Assembly: GCA_039583345.1 (NCBI GenBank)
Contig: JAZDSJ010000002.1
Span: 1-64,000 of the forward strand
Source: Tectiglobus diatomicola
Lineage (GTDB): Bacteria; Pseudomonadota; Alphaproteobacteria; Rhizobiales; Hyphomicrobiaceae
Reading direction: 5' to 3'
DNA: 64,000 nucleotides
The translations under genes and the position numbers were made by a program. Below, piece by piece: positions 44,751-55,620 of this stretch. How positions within the stretch are numbered: the first letter of the stretch is position 1; each line of letters opens with the position of its first letter. The notes beneath the pieces are model-generated. The model saw only the letters and a list, made by a program, of their open reading frames with translations. It searched no databases and was not told the origin of the DNA.

Positions 44751-46766
44751 ATGAAACAGTCTCAGCGAAAAAATTCTAGAAATCAGGTTTCTTCCGATCT
44801 AAAGAAAACATCAAAAAACTCGATGGCTAGTAAGTCTAAAAATTATACTGCTGCCGATATTGAAGTTCTTGAGGGTCTAGAACCTGTACGTCGACGTCCC
44901 GGCATGTATATAGGTGGAACTGATGAAAAAGCGCTACACCATCTCTTTGCTGAAGTTATTGATAATGCAATGGATGAAGCCGTGGCCGGGCACGCAACTT
45001 GGATTAATGTCCATTTAGATAGTAACGGCTATCTTACAGTCTGCGACAATGGCCGAGGAATACCGATCGATCCTCACCCCAAATTCAAAAATAAATCAGC
45101 ACTGGAAGTTATAATGACTACATTACATTCCGGAGGAAAATTTAATGGAAAAGCTTACAACACGTCGGGTGGGTTGCACGGTGTTGGCGTTTCCGTCGTT
45201 AACGCGCTTTCGGAAGTTCTCAAGGTTGAGGTTATACGCGATCAGCAGATTTACCGGATGGTTTTTAATCGGGGAATACCAGACGGTAAGCTAAAAAAAG
45301 TGGGTTCAACTATAGATCAATGCGGAACCAAAGTGCAGTTTCTGCCAGATACTACTATCTTTCACAATGACGCAAAATTCAAACCAGCTCGTATAATGAG
45401 AATGGCACGCTCAAAGGCTTACCTGTTCGGAGGAGTTGAAATTCGCTGGTCATGTACTCCAAAATTGATTACCGATGATACACCTACAGAGGCTATATTC
45501 CATTTCCCAGGTGGCCTAAGTGATTATTTGAAAGCATCAATAAACGGTAGGATTACTGTTACCGAGGATCTATTTCACGGCCGCATTGAAAAAGAAGGCG
45601 GTCATGGTTCAATTGAATGGGCAATTTCTTGGATAATTAATAATGATAGTTTTATACACTCCTATTGTAACACTATTCCAACACCAGATGGTGGCACTCA
45701 CGAGTTAGGCCTGCGCACAGCTCTTTCGCGTGGCTTAAGAGCTTATGGCGAATTAGTTGGTAATAAAAAAGCGAATCAGATTATAGGCGATGATGTGATC
45801 GGAACCGCAGCTTGTATGCTATCCGTTTTCATCCGTGAACCAGAGTTTCAGGGACAGACCAAAAATAAGCTTTCTAGCCAGGAAGCTGCTCGCATAGTTG
45901 AAACAAGTGTTCGCGACTCATTTGACCATTGGCTTGCAGATTCGCCTCAGCGAGCTAATAAGCTTCTTGAATGGACTATTGAACAAGTTGAAGATCGCTT
46001 ACGAAGACGACGCGAGCGTGATATTTCAAGGCAAACGGCAACTCGTAAGTTGCGCCTTCCTGGAAAGTTGGTCGATTGCTCTTCAAATTCTAAAATCGGT
46101 ACGGAAATCTTCATAGTTGAAGGTGATTCAGCAGGTGGCTCTGCAAAACAAGCGCGCAATCCTAAAACACAGGCTGTACTGCCGCTACGTGGTAAAATTT
46201 TAAATGTAGCGAATGCCTCATCGCAAAAGTTAAGCCAAAACCAAATGCTCTCGGATTTAACCAAGTCACTTGGCTGCGGAATCGGTAATTGTTTCAAAGT
46301 TGAAGAACTCAGATACGAGCGTGTAATTATCATGACAGATGCAGACGTCGACGGTGCCCACATCGCATCTCTCCTTATTACATTTTTTTATCAACAAATG
46401 CCAGATTTGATAACGTTTGGACATGTATATATTGCTGTACCGCCACTTTATAAGTTGGCACAGGGCAATAAAGTGTATTATGCACGCGATGATGATGAAC
46501 GCGAAAAATTGCTAAAATCAAATTTATTTAAAGCTAATCAAAAAATTGAAATTAGCCGCTTCAAGGGGCTTGGTGAAATGAATGCATCCCAGTTAAAGGA
46601 GACCACTATGCACCCCACAAATCGTACTTTACTCAAAATTGAAATCAACACTGAAAAATTGATTGAAATAGGAAATTCTGTCAACGAACTTATGGGTTCA
46701 AAGCCAGAAGCCCGTTTTCGCTTCATTCAAGATAGGGCAGCTTTTGCGAAAGATCTGGATATTTGA
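44751..46766 (+). CDS. parE: DNA topoisomerase IV subunit B
   Basis: ATPase subunit of topoisomerase IV, which separates daughter chromosomes. From the ATG at 44751 (GGAGGA at 44736-44741) the product is 671 residues, right for ParE and much shorter than GyrB. The GHKL domain has EVIDNAMDEA, DNGRGIP and GGLHGVGVSVVNALS. The TOPRIM domain has EGDSAGGSAKQARN and MTDADVDGAHI. The LPLRGKILNVANASS sequence is ParE-like. It has a Lys/Ser-rich leader of about 35 residues before the conserved domain. Confidence 0.95.
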   Translation: MKQSQRKNSRNQVSSDLKKTSKNSMASKSKNYTAADIEVLEGLEPVRRRPGMYIGGTDEKALHHLFAEVIDNAMDEAVAGHATWINVHLDSNGYLTVCDNGRGIPIDPHPKFKNKSALEVIMTTLHSGGKFNGKAYNTSGGLHGVGVSVVNALSEVLKVEVIRDQQIYRMVFNRGIPDGKLKKVGSTIDQCGTKVQFLPDTTIFHNDAKFKPARIMRMARSKAYLFGGVEIRWSCTPKLITDDTPTEAIFHFPGGLSDYLKASINGRITVTEDLFHGRIEKEGGHGSIEWAISWIINNDSFIHSYCNTIPTPDGGTHELGLRTALSRGLRAYGELVGNKKANQIIGDDVIGTAACMLSVFIREPEFQGQTKNKLSSQEAARIVETSVRDSFDHWLADSPQRANKLLEWTIEQVEDRLRRRRERDISRQTATRKLRLPGKLVDCSSNSKIGTEIFIVEGDSAGGSAKQARNPKTQAVLPLRGKILNVANASSQKLSQNQMLSDLTKSLGCGIGNCFKVEELRYERVIIMTDADVDGAHIASLLITFFYQQMPDLITFGHVYIAVPPLYKLAQGNKVYYARDDDEREKLLKSNLFKANQKIEISRFKGLGEMNASQLKETTMHPTNRTLLKIEINTEKLIEIGNSVNELMGSKPEARFRFIQDRAAFAKDLDI

Positions 46767-46885
46767 AGCGTTTATCATGAAATACATCATTAGCAGTTTT
46801 ACTGAAATACAATGTAATCAAATTTACTGAGAGCCTATTTAAACTCGCAAGGCTTTATCTAGGTAAGTGAAACTTTTTAGTTTAC

Positions 46886-46917
46886 AAAATTAGATATTTA
46901 AATATCTATCTAATTTT
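46886..46917. terminator. Bidirectional terminator between parE and the D,D-carboxypeptidase gene
   Basis: AAAATTAGATA (46886-46896) pairs perfectly with TATCTAATTTT (46907-46917) across a 10-base loop. An 18-base palindrome (46891-46908) is nested within. The A-rich left and T-rich right arms suit termination in both directions between these convergent genes. Confidence 0.55.
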
Positions 46918-47035
46918 AAACTTTCTATAACGAAGTTTAACTTCAAGTTAATAAGTAAAGCTTGCAAATATCTTTTAGCTAGGTATGGAAGTAGAAGTCT
47001 GAGTAAAATATTCTGGAAAGTACGAAATTATATTC

Positions 47036-48454
47036 TCACTGACCAACTACAAAACAATCAATATTAATTTTCTTTAAATAGGAACATATGCTCTCTGCTT
47101 CATAAGAACTATACCCTAAAAATCTAGCGCGATAAATATTACGTTTTCCTAACTTTGATTGAGATGTATAGGAATAGAGACCAGCTAGGCAGCTATTGGC
47201 TTTGGATAAAGCCTTGGCAAGCTGTCTGTTTGCATCATGCAGAGTCCCAAAAGCCCCGACCTGAATTTTTATCTGCTCCATTTTACTGCCTTGTACTGCT
47301 TTAATATAGTCCTTGCACGTGAAATTTATGCGATTTTTATTTCTAATGTAATCGCCGTATAGATATCCAGGACTTTGTAAATTAACATCTTTAATTGTTT
47401 GTGTACTATAACTCAGAGCTTTTAGTTTGTAGATTAATGATTTCATTGATCTGACGAATTTTCTCTCAGTAAAATCTATGTCAGAGTTTGACCTTAGGCT
47501 TTTGTATTGAGAATATCGCGTATGTGACTGGCGAGTGACTACTGTAGCTCCTAAAGGTAAGTACCTTGTGAGCAATTTGCGCATTTTATAATCACGATTA
47601 TACCCTGTCTCTTCTCCCATCACAACAGCCACGAGACTGCGTTCTTTATCACGTAAAGATGTAACAAGGTTAAAACCGGAAGCGCGGATGTAGCCTGTTT
47701 TGATGCCATCAACGCCTTGGTATCTTCCGAGTAACGTATTATGATTATGATATGTTTTTCCATTATGGTAAAATGTACGTGTACTGAAAAAGTGATAGTA
47801 ATTCGGAAAGTGATCACTAATTCTAAGGGCTAATTGACTCATGTCGTACGCAGTTGTGACCTGATTACTATTTGGAAGCCCCGAAGCGTTACGAAATGTA
47901 GTTTTTGTCATACCTAATTGTCGTGCCTTTCGTGTCATCTGAACAGCGAACTTATGTTCACTTCCTGACATATGTTCGGCAACAGCAACAGCGACGTCAT
48001 TAGCCGATTTCACTACTAAAGCCTTAATTGCCTGACGTACTGAAATTTGGTGACCAGGACTGAGACCTATTTTTGATGGCGGACTGCTGGAGGCATTTTT
48101 AGAAGCAACTATAATTGTATTGAACGTCAGTTTTCTATCTTCTAAGGCTTCAAAAATGAGATATAAAGTCATAATTTTAGTCAGCGAGGCTGGATAGAGC
48201 AATTGGTCTGCTCTATGAAAATGCATTGTTTCGCCCGTGTTAGCATCAACAACAAGAGCGGCACGCTTTCCAGCTGTATTTCCTGCGACAGTAAATTTAC
48301 ACAAGCAATTTAACAAAATAAAACATGCGCCTACTATTAAAATTAGTAGTTCTTTTGCCAAACCAGCTATTACAGCCCACATTTCGATGTAATTAAGTTT
48401 TTTTATTTTTGACGCAGTAATACTCGATACATTCTGAGTGCGGCATATTTTCAT
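47036..48454 (-). CDS. D-alanyl-D-alanine carboxypeptidase with C-terminal SPOR domain
   Basis: Peptidase S11 penicillin-binding protein that trims D-Ala from peptidoglycan side chains. The 472-residue product has a hydrophobic signal or anchor (about 26-58). The active-site motifs are PASLTKIMT (Ser-x2-Lys), KSANDV (Ser-x-Asn) and IKTGYI (Lys-Thr-Gly). A linker of about 70 residues leads to a SPOR domain (about 392-470, IKIQVGAFGTLHDAN to CFVVGQ), which binds denuded septal glycan. The first 25 residues may be upstream sequence, with an alternative ATG at 48382. It is convergent with parE and divergent from clpS. Confidence 0.93.
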   Translation of the reverse strand: MKICRTQNVSSITASKIKKLNYIEMWAVIAGLAKELLILIVGACFILLNCLCKFTVAGNTAGKRAALVVDANTGETMHFHRADQLLYPASLTKIMTLYLIFEALEDRKLTFNTIIVASKNASSSPPSKIGLSPGHQISVRQAIKALVVKSANDVAVAVAEHMSGSEHKFAVQMTRKARQLGMTKTTFRNASGLPNSNQVTTAYDMSQLALRISDHFPNYYHFFSTRTFYHNGKTYHNHNTLLGRYQGVDGIKTGYIRASGFNLVTSLRDKERSLVAVVMGEETGYNRDYKMRKLLTRYLPLGATVVTRQSHTRYSQYKSLRSNSDIDFTERKFVRSMKSLIYKLKALSYSTQTIKDVNLQSPGYLYGDYIRNKNRINFTCKDYIKAVQGSKMEQIKIQVGAFGTLHDANRQLAKALSKANSCLAGLYSYTSQSKLGKRNIYRARFLGYSSYEAESICSYLKKINIDCFVVGQ

Positions 48455-48939
48455 GGACTGTCCGTATATTTCAGCAAAACTTTTATCATGGACTTCAAGC
48501 AGCTTTTTCTTATAGGTAGGAAACTGGATTTAACGTACTGATGTGTGAGTTACAAATTCCAATATTATTGATATTATTATTAGTGTAACTAAGAGTTATA
48601 ATAAGGTTAAATTATTAAAAGTTATTTTTTTTTCTCGTGCGATTTATCAAAACACAGGTGTCACTCAAAGTAACTTTGCGTCACAACATATTAAATTAGC
48701 ACTCACTTTTGCAGTCTAATATATTGTTTTAGGACAACAGTGGTGGACTTTTAGTCTTCAGGGTAGGAATTATAAAATTACAGAAAATTTAGAAATATAG
48801 ATGTCTTCGGCGCTTCATAGGTTGTGAAAAGCTCTCAGTTATACTACGTGATTATATATGTCTCTCTTAGCAGCCTATAGAGTATTGACCTCGACAAAAC
48901 AAAATTGCAGTGACTGAATAATTGAAGGAGATTGCTCTG
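48455..48939. other. Divergent intergenic region between the carboxypeptidase gene and clpS
   Basis: 485 bases, presumed to contain two divergent promoters. I see no convincing -35/-10 pair and no relic gene. Confidence 0.35.
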
Positions 48940-49275
48940 ATGGCATCTAATGAAGATAAAAATGATGACATAGACAACGAGAGACAAAGTGGCGTTGTTA
49001 CAAAAACGCGTCACAAGACTAAGAAACCAAGCCTTTATAAAGTTTTACTTCTAAATGATGATTACACCCCGATGGAATTTGTTATTCAAGTTCTTGAAAA
49101 ATACTTCAACAAAGGGCATGAAGACGCAACGAGAATTATGTTGCAAGTTCACCAACAGGGAATTGGAATGTGCGGCGTATATACTTATGAAGTTGCTGAA
49201 ACAAAAGTCACACAAGTTATAGATTTTTCACGCCAGAACAGCCACCCTTTGCAGTGTACAATGGAGAGAGAGTAA
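48940..49275 (+). CDS. clpS: ATP-dependent Clp protease adaptor ClpS
   Basis: N-end rule adaptor that delivers substrates to ClpAP. From the ATG at 48940 it has 111 residues, with a disordered basic N-terminus and the core YKVLLLNDDYTPMEFV (the substrate pocket Asn-Asp-Asp). GMCGVYTYEVAETKVTQV matches the family's G-x-C-G-x-Y-T-x-(D/E)-(V/I)-AE. GAAGGAG at 48924-48930 supports this start over the TTG at 48922. clpA begins 6 bases after its stop codon. Confidence 0.95.
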   Translation: MASNEDKNDDIDNERQSGVVTKTRHKTKKPSLYKVLLLNDDYTPMEFVIQVLEKYFNKGHEDATRIMLQVHQQGIGMCGVYTYEVAETKVTQVIDFSRQNSHPLQCTMERE

Positions 49276-49281
49276 TCTATC

Positions 49282-51741
49282 GTGCCATCATTTTCACAAA
49301 GTCTTGAAAACACTCTTCATCGCGCGTTGCAGCATGCCAACGAGCGCAACCACGAATACGCGACTCTTGAGCATCTTCTGCTTTCGTTAATTGATGATCG
49401 CGATGCACACAGTGTACTTAGAGCCTGCGCAGTCAATACTGATGTTCTTCGTCAAAATTTATGTAGCTATATTGATGAAGACTTTACGGATTTAGAAGTG
49501 GAGGGTGTATCAGAAGCCAAACCAACAACTGCATTCCAACGTGTAATTCATCGTGCTGTTGTCCATGTGCAATCGTCTGGTCGTGAAGAAGTAAGTGGTG
49601 CTAACGTACTTGTAGCAATTTTTGCTGAACGTGAGAGCCACGCAGCATATTTTCTTCAAAAGCAAGAAATGACCCGTTTTGACGCAGTGCAATACATTAG
49701 TCATGGTATTGCAAAAAACTCATTAATGTCAGATTCAAAGTCGGCGAATGGAATTGAAGATGACAGAATTAATCAGGAAAGCACAAGTAAGAAATCTTCT
49801 AGTGCTCTAAGCACGTATTGTGTGAATCTAAATGAAAAGGCAAACATAGATAAAATTGATCCGTTAATAGGACGTGAACAAGAGGTGTCACGCACTATTC
49901 AGATACTTTGCCGTCGTCGAAAAAACAATCCTCTTTTTGTTGGCGAACCTGGTGTTGGAAAAACTGCGATTGCCGAGGGACTTGCTCGAAGAATTGTTAA
50001 ACGAGAAGTTCCAGAAGTGCTTCATGAGAGTACTATTTTCACACTTGATATGGGCGTACTGCTTGCCGGCACACGTTACCGTGGTGATTTTGAAGAACGT
50101 CTAAAAGCCGTAATGAGAGATATTGAGAAATTAGAAGGTGCTATCCTTTTTATCGACGAAATTCATACTATTATTGGTGCCGGAGCAACATCAGGTGGAG
50201 CTATGGATGCTTCAAATCTGTTAAAGCCAGCATTACAATCAGGTTCTATTCGTTGCATAGGGTCTACTACATATAAAGAATATCGTCAGCACTTTGAGAA
50301 AGATCGTGCTTTAGTTCGCAGATTTCAAAAGATCGATGTCAATGAGCCTTCAGTAGATGATGCAATTCAAATTCTAAGCGGTTTGAAACCATATTTTGAA
50401 GATTACCATAAACTTAAATATTCAGACGAAGCCATCAAGGCAGCAGTTGAACTATCGGCAAAATACATTAGCGATAGTAAATTACCAGATAAGGCTATTG
50501 ACGTAATTGATGAAACAGGTGCATCTCAGATGCTATTACAGACTTCAGAGCGTAAGAAATGCATTAACGTTAAGGATATTGAAGCAACAATTTCAATAAT
50601 GGCGAGAATCCCACCTAAAACCGTATCTAAATCAGATGCAGAGCTTTTGTCTAATCTTGAGCGTGATATGAAGCGTTTAGTTTTTGGTCAAGATACAGCC
50701 ATAGAGATGATATCTTCTGCTATTAAGCTTGCACGTGCTGGGTTACGTGATGCCGAAAAACCAACTGGTTGCTATTTATTTACGGGGCCTACTGGCGTTG
50801 GCAAAACCGAGCTTGCAAAACAATTAGCTTCCTTAATGGGTGTTGAACTCCTCCGTTTTGACATGTCTGAATATATGGAAAAGCATACTATTTCAAGGCT
50901 AATCGGCGCTCCACCAGGTTATGTAGGTTTCGATCAGGGTGGCTTACTTACAGATAGCATAGATCAACATCCTTACTCTGTGCTTCTGATGGATGAGATG
51001 GAAAAAGCCCATCCGGATCTCTTCAACATATTGTTACAGATAATGGATCATGGTAAGTTAACAGATCATAACGGTAAAAAAGTAGATTTTCGTAATGTTG
51101 TACTGATTATGACATCTAATGCCGGTGCCTCTGATATGTCCAGACCGCCTATGGGATTCAACCGTACCCGACGCGAAGGTGAAGACACTGATGCGGTTAA
51201 TAAGACTTTTTCTCCTGAATTCCGTAACCGTTTAGATGCCATAGTGCCATTTTCTAATTTGCCACCGGAAGTAATTAAAAAAGTCGTAGAAAAGTTCATT
51301 TTTCAACTTGAAGCGCAACTCGCAGATCGCGGTGTAACGATTGAATTAACGAACGAAGCAAACAAATGGTTAGTTGATAAGGGATATGACGAAAAGTATG
51401 GCGCACGTCCAATGGCCAGAATCATTCAGGAACATATAAAGAAACCGCTAGCAGAAGAACTGTTGTTTGGTAAATTAGAAAATGGCGGTGCTGTTAAGGT
51501 GTTCGTCGAAAACAAGAACAATAAAGAAGTACTAGGCTTTGAACTTTTTCCTCTAGATTTGAAAACACAAACTAAGCATACGGAAAATAATTTAGAAAAT
51601 TGCAATGAAGTACATAAAGAAAAGGTTTTAGTTGAAGTCACACCTCGTGAGGACTTTGCGAACTCTAAAGATGACAACCTTTGCAAAGAGAGATCCCAAA
51701 TAACTAGGCCACTGGTTCCGCAGAAGAAAAAAGAGGATTAA
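49282..51741 (+). CDS. clpA: ATP-dependent Clp protease ATP-binding subunit ClpA
   Basis: AAA+ unfoldase that feeds ClpP. The 819-residue product starts with GTG at 49282, with GAGAGAG upstream. It has a Clp N-domain (about 1-145), the first AAA+ module with Walker A GEPGVGKTAIAEG and Walker B FIDEIHTIIGAGATSGGAMD, and the second with GPTGVGKTELAKQ and LLMDEMEKAHPDLFN. A C-terminal D2-small domain follows. The last 60 residues are a charged tail beyond the usual family end. clpP is not in this window. Confidence 0.97.
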   Translation: MPSFSQSLENTLHRALQHANERNHEYATLEHLLLSLIDDRDAHSVLRACAVNTDVLRQNLCSYIDEDFTDLEVEGVSEAKPTTAFQRVIHRAVVHVQSSGREEVSGANVLVAIFAERESHAAYFLQKQEMTRFDAVQYISHGIAKNSLMSDSKSANGIEDDRINQESTSKKSSSALSTYCVNLNEKANIDKIDPLIGREQEVSRTIQILCRRRKNNPLFVGEPGVGKTAIAEGLARRIVKREVPEVLHESTIFTLDMGVLLAGTRYRGDFEERLKAVMRDIEKLEGAILFIDEIHTIIGAGATSGGAMDASNLLKPALQSGSIRCIGSTTYKEYRQHFEKDRALVRRFQKIDVNEPSVDDAIQILSGLKPYFEDYHKLKYSDEAIKAAVELSAKYISDSKLPDKAIDVIDETGASQMLLQTSERKKCINVKDIEATISIMARIPPKTVSKSDAELLSNLERDMKRLVFGQDTAIEMISSAIKLARAGLRDAEKPTGCYLFTGPTGVGKTELAKQLASLMGVELLRFDMSEYMEKHTISRLIGAPPGYVGFDQGGLLTDSIDQHPYSVLLMDEMEKAHPDLFNILLQIMDHGKLTDHNGKKVDFRNVVLIMTSNAGASDMSRPPMGFNRTRREGEDTDAVNKTFSPEFRNRLDAIVPFSNLPPEVIKKVVEKFIFQLEAQLADRGVTIELTNEANKWLVDKGYDEKYGARPMARIIQEHIKKPLAEELLFGKLENGGAVKVFVENKNNKEVLGFELFPLDLKTQTKHTENNLENCNEVHKEKVLVEVTPREDFANSKDDNLCKERSQITRPLVPQKKKED

Positions 51742-51897
51742 TATATGTATCCAATTAATATAGACACGTTATTTACAATTTATCAAAGGAGTTATCTTTA
51801 CTATTGATTTTTAGGTTATCATTAACTCATGTGAATTAGCAGATTTATAAGGATTAACATTAGATAAATTAAAATTAATTATACCTCAGTTTAAAAG

Positions 51898-52842
51898 TTA
51901 AGGTACTTTTAAAACGGTCTTGCATGAAGCTGGAAGTTCATGCATTGTAATCCAATGGCGCTTGCGTTTAGAAGTATTCTCAGTTTCAAACTTTCTTAAT
52001 TTTAGCTTCAATCTTGCTCTTAGCCATGCATACCACCTATCTATCTCTGCCCCACATCCATCTTTAGCTTCAGGCTCTTTCTGTGGCTTACATTCATTAG
52101 AGCCTGGAGGACAACGCAGTCTGATGTGAAAATGAAAATAATGACCACGTACAGGGCGAACTTTTGACAGCCATGCTTTATCACTTCCAGCAGTTCTACA
52201 AAGCTCTCTTTTAATTGCTGGATGAACAAGAACGCGTTGAACCTCCTTAAAAGATGCCGCACGCTTAATAAGTTTGGAATGCGAATTTGTCCATATAGTG
52301 TGATCAACCGAAAGATGATCTTTTGTAATCAGTTGTTTGGCTGGAAATTTCTCTCGTTCTTTCTTAGATAAGCGTCGGTTAGGCATAGGTATCAACCATA
52401 TATCAACATCAAGTCCGTTTTGATGACTATTATGGCTTGGCCACATCGGTCCACCTCTTGGCATAGATAAATCTCCAACAAGCAGGCCATTCCAGCCATC
52501 ATTTGTCTTCGCAGAGACTGCTAACTTTTTAACCAATCTTACTGTAAGTGGATGTGCCCAATAACGATTTCTTGACAACCGCATAGCTTGCCAAGAAGGC
52601 CCGCTCTCCTCAAGCTTTTGAGCACCAGCTAAACAACCGCGAGTATATGAACCCAACGCTGCAGGTTGTAGTGATGCTGCAATTTGGGGAATTCGAAATA
52701 AGTCTGTAGCTCTCAAATGAGAAGATTTAGTTACACGCAGATCCATGGCTGAAGGCTTAGGAGATGGCAACAAAGGTCTGGCCCAAACAGGATGGGAAAC
52801 CAGAATAAAAAAAATTATCATGCCAAGATAAAAAGAACGCAT
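51898..52842 (-). CDS. mepA: Penicillin-insensitive murein endopeptidase MepA
   Basis: LAS-type zinc peptidase that cleaves D-Ala-mDAP cross-links in peptidoglycan. From the ATG at 52842 the product has 314 residues, with a signal peptide ending near HPVWA. The zinc-binding motifs are intact: PMWPSHNSHQNGLDVDIWL (His-x3-His-x4-Asp type) and VRGHYFHFHIRLRCPPGS. A cysteine-rich C-terminus is usual in the family. The frame is open 14 codons further upstream. It is convergent with clpA. Confidence 0.92.
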   Translation of the reverse strand: MRSFYLGMIIFFILVSHPVWARPLLPSPKPSAMDLRVTKSSHLRATDLFRIPQIAASLQPAALGSYTRGCLAGAQKLEESGPSWQAMRLSRNRYWAHPLTVRLVKKLAVSAKTNDGWNGLLVGDLSMPRGGPMWPSHNSHQNGLDVDIWLIPMPNRRLSKKEREKFPAKQLITKDHLSVDHTIWTNSHSKLIKRAASFKEVQRVLVHPAIKRELCRTAGSDKAWLSKVRPVRGHYFHFHIRLRCPPGSNECKPQKEPEAKDGCGAEIDRWYAWLRARLKLKLRKFETENTSKRKRHWITMHELPASCKTVLKVP

Positions 52843-54001
52843 AACACTCTCGATATTAGTTGCCCAAATGTTTACTTTTACCACTTAATAAAATACATAA
52901 AATAAATAGTAAAAGTTCAATACAGATAAATACTCTTGTTTATTTTGATCTGGATCATGTAAGTGTGCCAATTAAAAAATTTCGATTATACGACAATACT
53001 AACAATCACTAAGCATGAAAATAGCAAGTTCTTAAAATTTTAAAGAAGTTGTACCTGCGCATACATATATAGCATAAAGCTGGATGTTTAATGCATTTCA
53101 ATGTTGGTTAACCAAAGCCATAAGGTTATTTTATCTAAGGTTCCATAGTTCATTATAAAAAAATAATATTTAAGATATAAATATCTCACTCTATTCATAA
53201 TTAAACAAAAAATTGTTAGGGCCAAATAAATAAAGGTTAATTAACATGCGTCTAATTAAATATCACTGCTTATTTGAACAAAAGCAAAATCTTTGAGGTC
53301 GAGTTTAGCTTTTAAATTAAGAAAATGTATTAAGTTTTTAGATATTCGAACAGAAACGACCTTTTATTACCGTGTAATGTAATTTTCAAGAATTAGATCT
53401 CATAACATTCTATTCTTCTAGATATTTTAGTAACTATAAAACTACTCGTATTTGAAAAAGTCGTTAATATAGATGTCTCTAAGTAAGTTAAGTTGTAAAT
53501 TTAAAATTATTCAGTAAAAACCAATGCTGTTTATTATTTTACTCTTGTTTAATAGGCAAAACTTATTCTTTACTAGCCCATGCCATCATGCAACTGATAG
53601 AGTATATGACAGAGCATATTTTTACTTACAAATGTAATAAAAAGTACATCTGTTTCCATATAATAAATAGTTACATTAAATCAGCTTTGAAGAATTATCA
53701 CTCAGTATGCAAGTGCTTATTTGTGTTTACATGATATAAACTTTGATAAATTAAAATGATATATTCTACACTAACAATAGAACCTAATAAGACTAAGTCC
53801 TATTAATTTTGTAATATATGTCATATCTAGAAACGATAACATTTTTTCATATTATGCAGCTATTTAAGTGCTAAATTTCTACTATTATGCCATCCGAGAA
53901 GTCTTTAGTAATAGTCCAACTTAAATAACTTGATGGCACCATCTTTTTTAGTGTACACGACACTAGTACTGCATTGACAACTCAATCAAGGAGATTCACC
54001 T
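52843..54001. other. 1.16 kb gene-free region between mepA and sodB
   Basis: AT-rich with no readable gene. Notable are a 12-base palindrome TTGGTTAACCAA at 53104-53115 and a near-perfect inverted repeat around 53780-53803. AAGGAG just before 54002 is the sodB ribosome binding site. Confidence 0.4.
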
Positions 54002-54601
54002 GTGCCGTTTTCTCTTCCTAATCTACCCTATTCCTATGACGCACTTAATCCGTACATGTCTCAAGAAACGCTAGAATTCCATCACGATATGCATCATAAT
54101 GCGTATGTCTTAGCTGGCAACAAAATTATTGAGGGAAGCGATTATGATGGCTTGAGTTTGACGGAAATTGTGAAGAAAGCATACGCTGAGAAACATAATT
54201 CTCTAATCAACCAAGCTGGTCAGCATTATAATCACATGCATTTCTGGAATTGGATGAAGCCTAATGGAGGCGGCAAGAAAATGCCTGGAAAAGTTGAAGC
54301 GCTCGTAACTTCTTATGGAGGCTATGACAAGGTTCGTGAAGAATTCATTCAAGCTGGTATAACACAATTCGGATCAGGATGGGCATGGCTGTCTATTCGT
54401 AATGGTGAGTTAGAGATAGTTAAAACACCTAACGGTGAAAACCCACTTATGTACAAGGCTCAACCAATTCTGGGCTGTGATGTGTGGGAACATAGCTACT
54501 ATATAGACTATCGCAATGCCCGCCCAAAGTATTTGGAAGCCTTTTTTGATAATCTCATTAACTGGGATTATGTCGAGTCTATGTGTGAGTTAGTTATATA
54601 G
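54002..54601 (+). CDS. sodB: Superoxide dismutase, iron type
   Basis: Converts superoxide to hydrogen peroxide and oxygen. The 199-residue product begins with GTG at 54002, 8 bases after AAGGAG. All metal ligands are present: His27 (EFHHDMHH), His78 (YNHMHFW), Asp160 and His164 (CDVWEHSYYIDY). Gln74 in the N-terminal half (AGQHYNH) is the outer-sphere residue typical of iron enzymes, although related rhizobial enzymes can accept manganese. It is isolated by gene-free DNA on both sides. Confidence 0.95.
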   Translation: MPFSLPNLPYSYDALNPYMSQETLEFHHDMHHNAYVLAGNKIIEGSDYDGLSLTEIVKKAYAEKHNSLINQAGQHYNHMHFWNWMKPNGGGKKMPGKVEALVTSYGGYDKVREEFIQAGITQFGSGWAWLSIRNGELEIVKTPNGENPLMYKAQPILGCDVWEHSYYIDYRNARPKYLEAFFDNLINWDYVESMCELVI

Positions 54602-55620
54602 TATCTTTTCAAGCACAATGAAGATCCCACAAGCGTGTTAAAAATAGAAGTGAATTATCATACCGAACAAAACCCTGAAGCAACTGGGGTCTTTATTGTA
54701 GAAAAGCTGAACAATAGCTTGTGCATTTAGCGAAGCTTACTTAGTTACAAACTAAAAAAATTTGACTAGATTTATGTTGCAATTACATAATCTCAAAGAG
54801 TGCAAAGGCACATATAGTTTTACGTCAAGTATTATTAATCCCCAACAAAATTTAATACGAATTACTCAAGATCAAGTGATGATTTATAGGTGAGTTTAGT
54901 AGTGACAAAGTCAATAGGATCGGAACAATATTATTTATCAAAATATTCGTATTAAGCTTTTGAAGAAACTTAGAACCAATATACGAATTCTGTAGCTCAA
55001 CATCATTTTAAGTATAAATAAACCAGAGGTTAAAAACTCCATATTGACTAGCTTGATATTATAAGTGGTTATGGCACTTTCAAGTACTTTCTTTTGCGAA
55101 ACTTAGACACTTGAAATAACTATATAGTGGTGCAACGTATAAAAAATAAACTTTATTGCTTAAAAAGAGGTGCATTCAGCTCTTTTTAGCTTTAAAAGCG
55201 CAATTTTGCGAATTATATCTCTGAAAACTTTTTAAACTGTACATTTAGTTAACAACCTACACAAATTTCGATCATAATCTACTATGTCCTTTGTTAGGAC
55301 TATAAGAAGCAACACACAACACCTAATTAATGCGCATTTAATGCGAAACTTTATGACAAACTATCTATAACCACAGACCTAATAGTTAACAAATGAAGTA
55401 GCCCTTCAATAGCCAATTTATAAACAATTTCCTTTTTTCATAGTTCTGTAGTGGCTTTAATAAAAAGCAAATTATAAGATAATCCAAAATTTTATTTTTA
55501 TGTTACTATTAATACTTATAGTATTTAGTAATCTTATAGGAACCTACTCTCTATTTTTAGTTCGATACTCTTATTATGGTAAGGTCTGGCCTTCAGTAGT
55601 ATAAAAAGGTTGTAGATACG
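54602..55620. other. 1.0 kb gene-free region after sodB
   Basis: No gene is readable. A weak hairpin (ACCC at 54672-54675 with GGGT at 54687-54690) follows sodB by 70 bases. A much stronger terminator-like structure stands alone at 55161-55188. The remaining sequence is A/T-rich with frequent stops in all frames. Confidence 0.4.
55161..55188. terminator. Strong orphan terminator-like hairpin
   Basis: TAAAAAGAG (55161-55169) pairs perfectly with CTCTTTTTA (55180-55188) across a 10-base loop. The A-run and T-run arms fit a bidirectional rho-independent terminator. The nearest upstream gene end is 560 bases away, so it may terminate an unannotated small RNA or be a leftover of a lost gene. Confidence 0.45.

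Noticed and set aside
53104..53115. TTGGTTAACCAA palindrome between mepA and sodB.
   Set aside because: A single 12-base palindrome in AT-rich DNA with no partner site or nearby promoter is not enough to call an operator.
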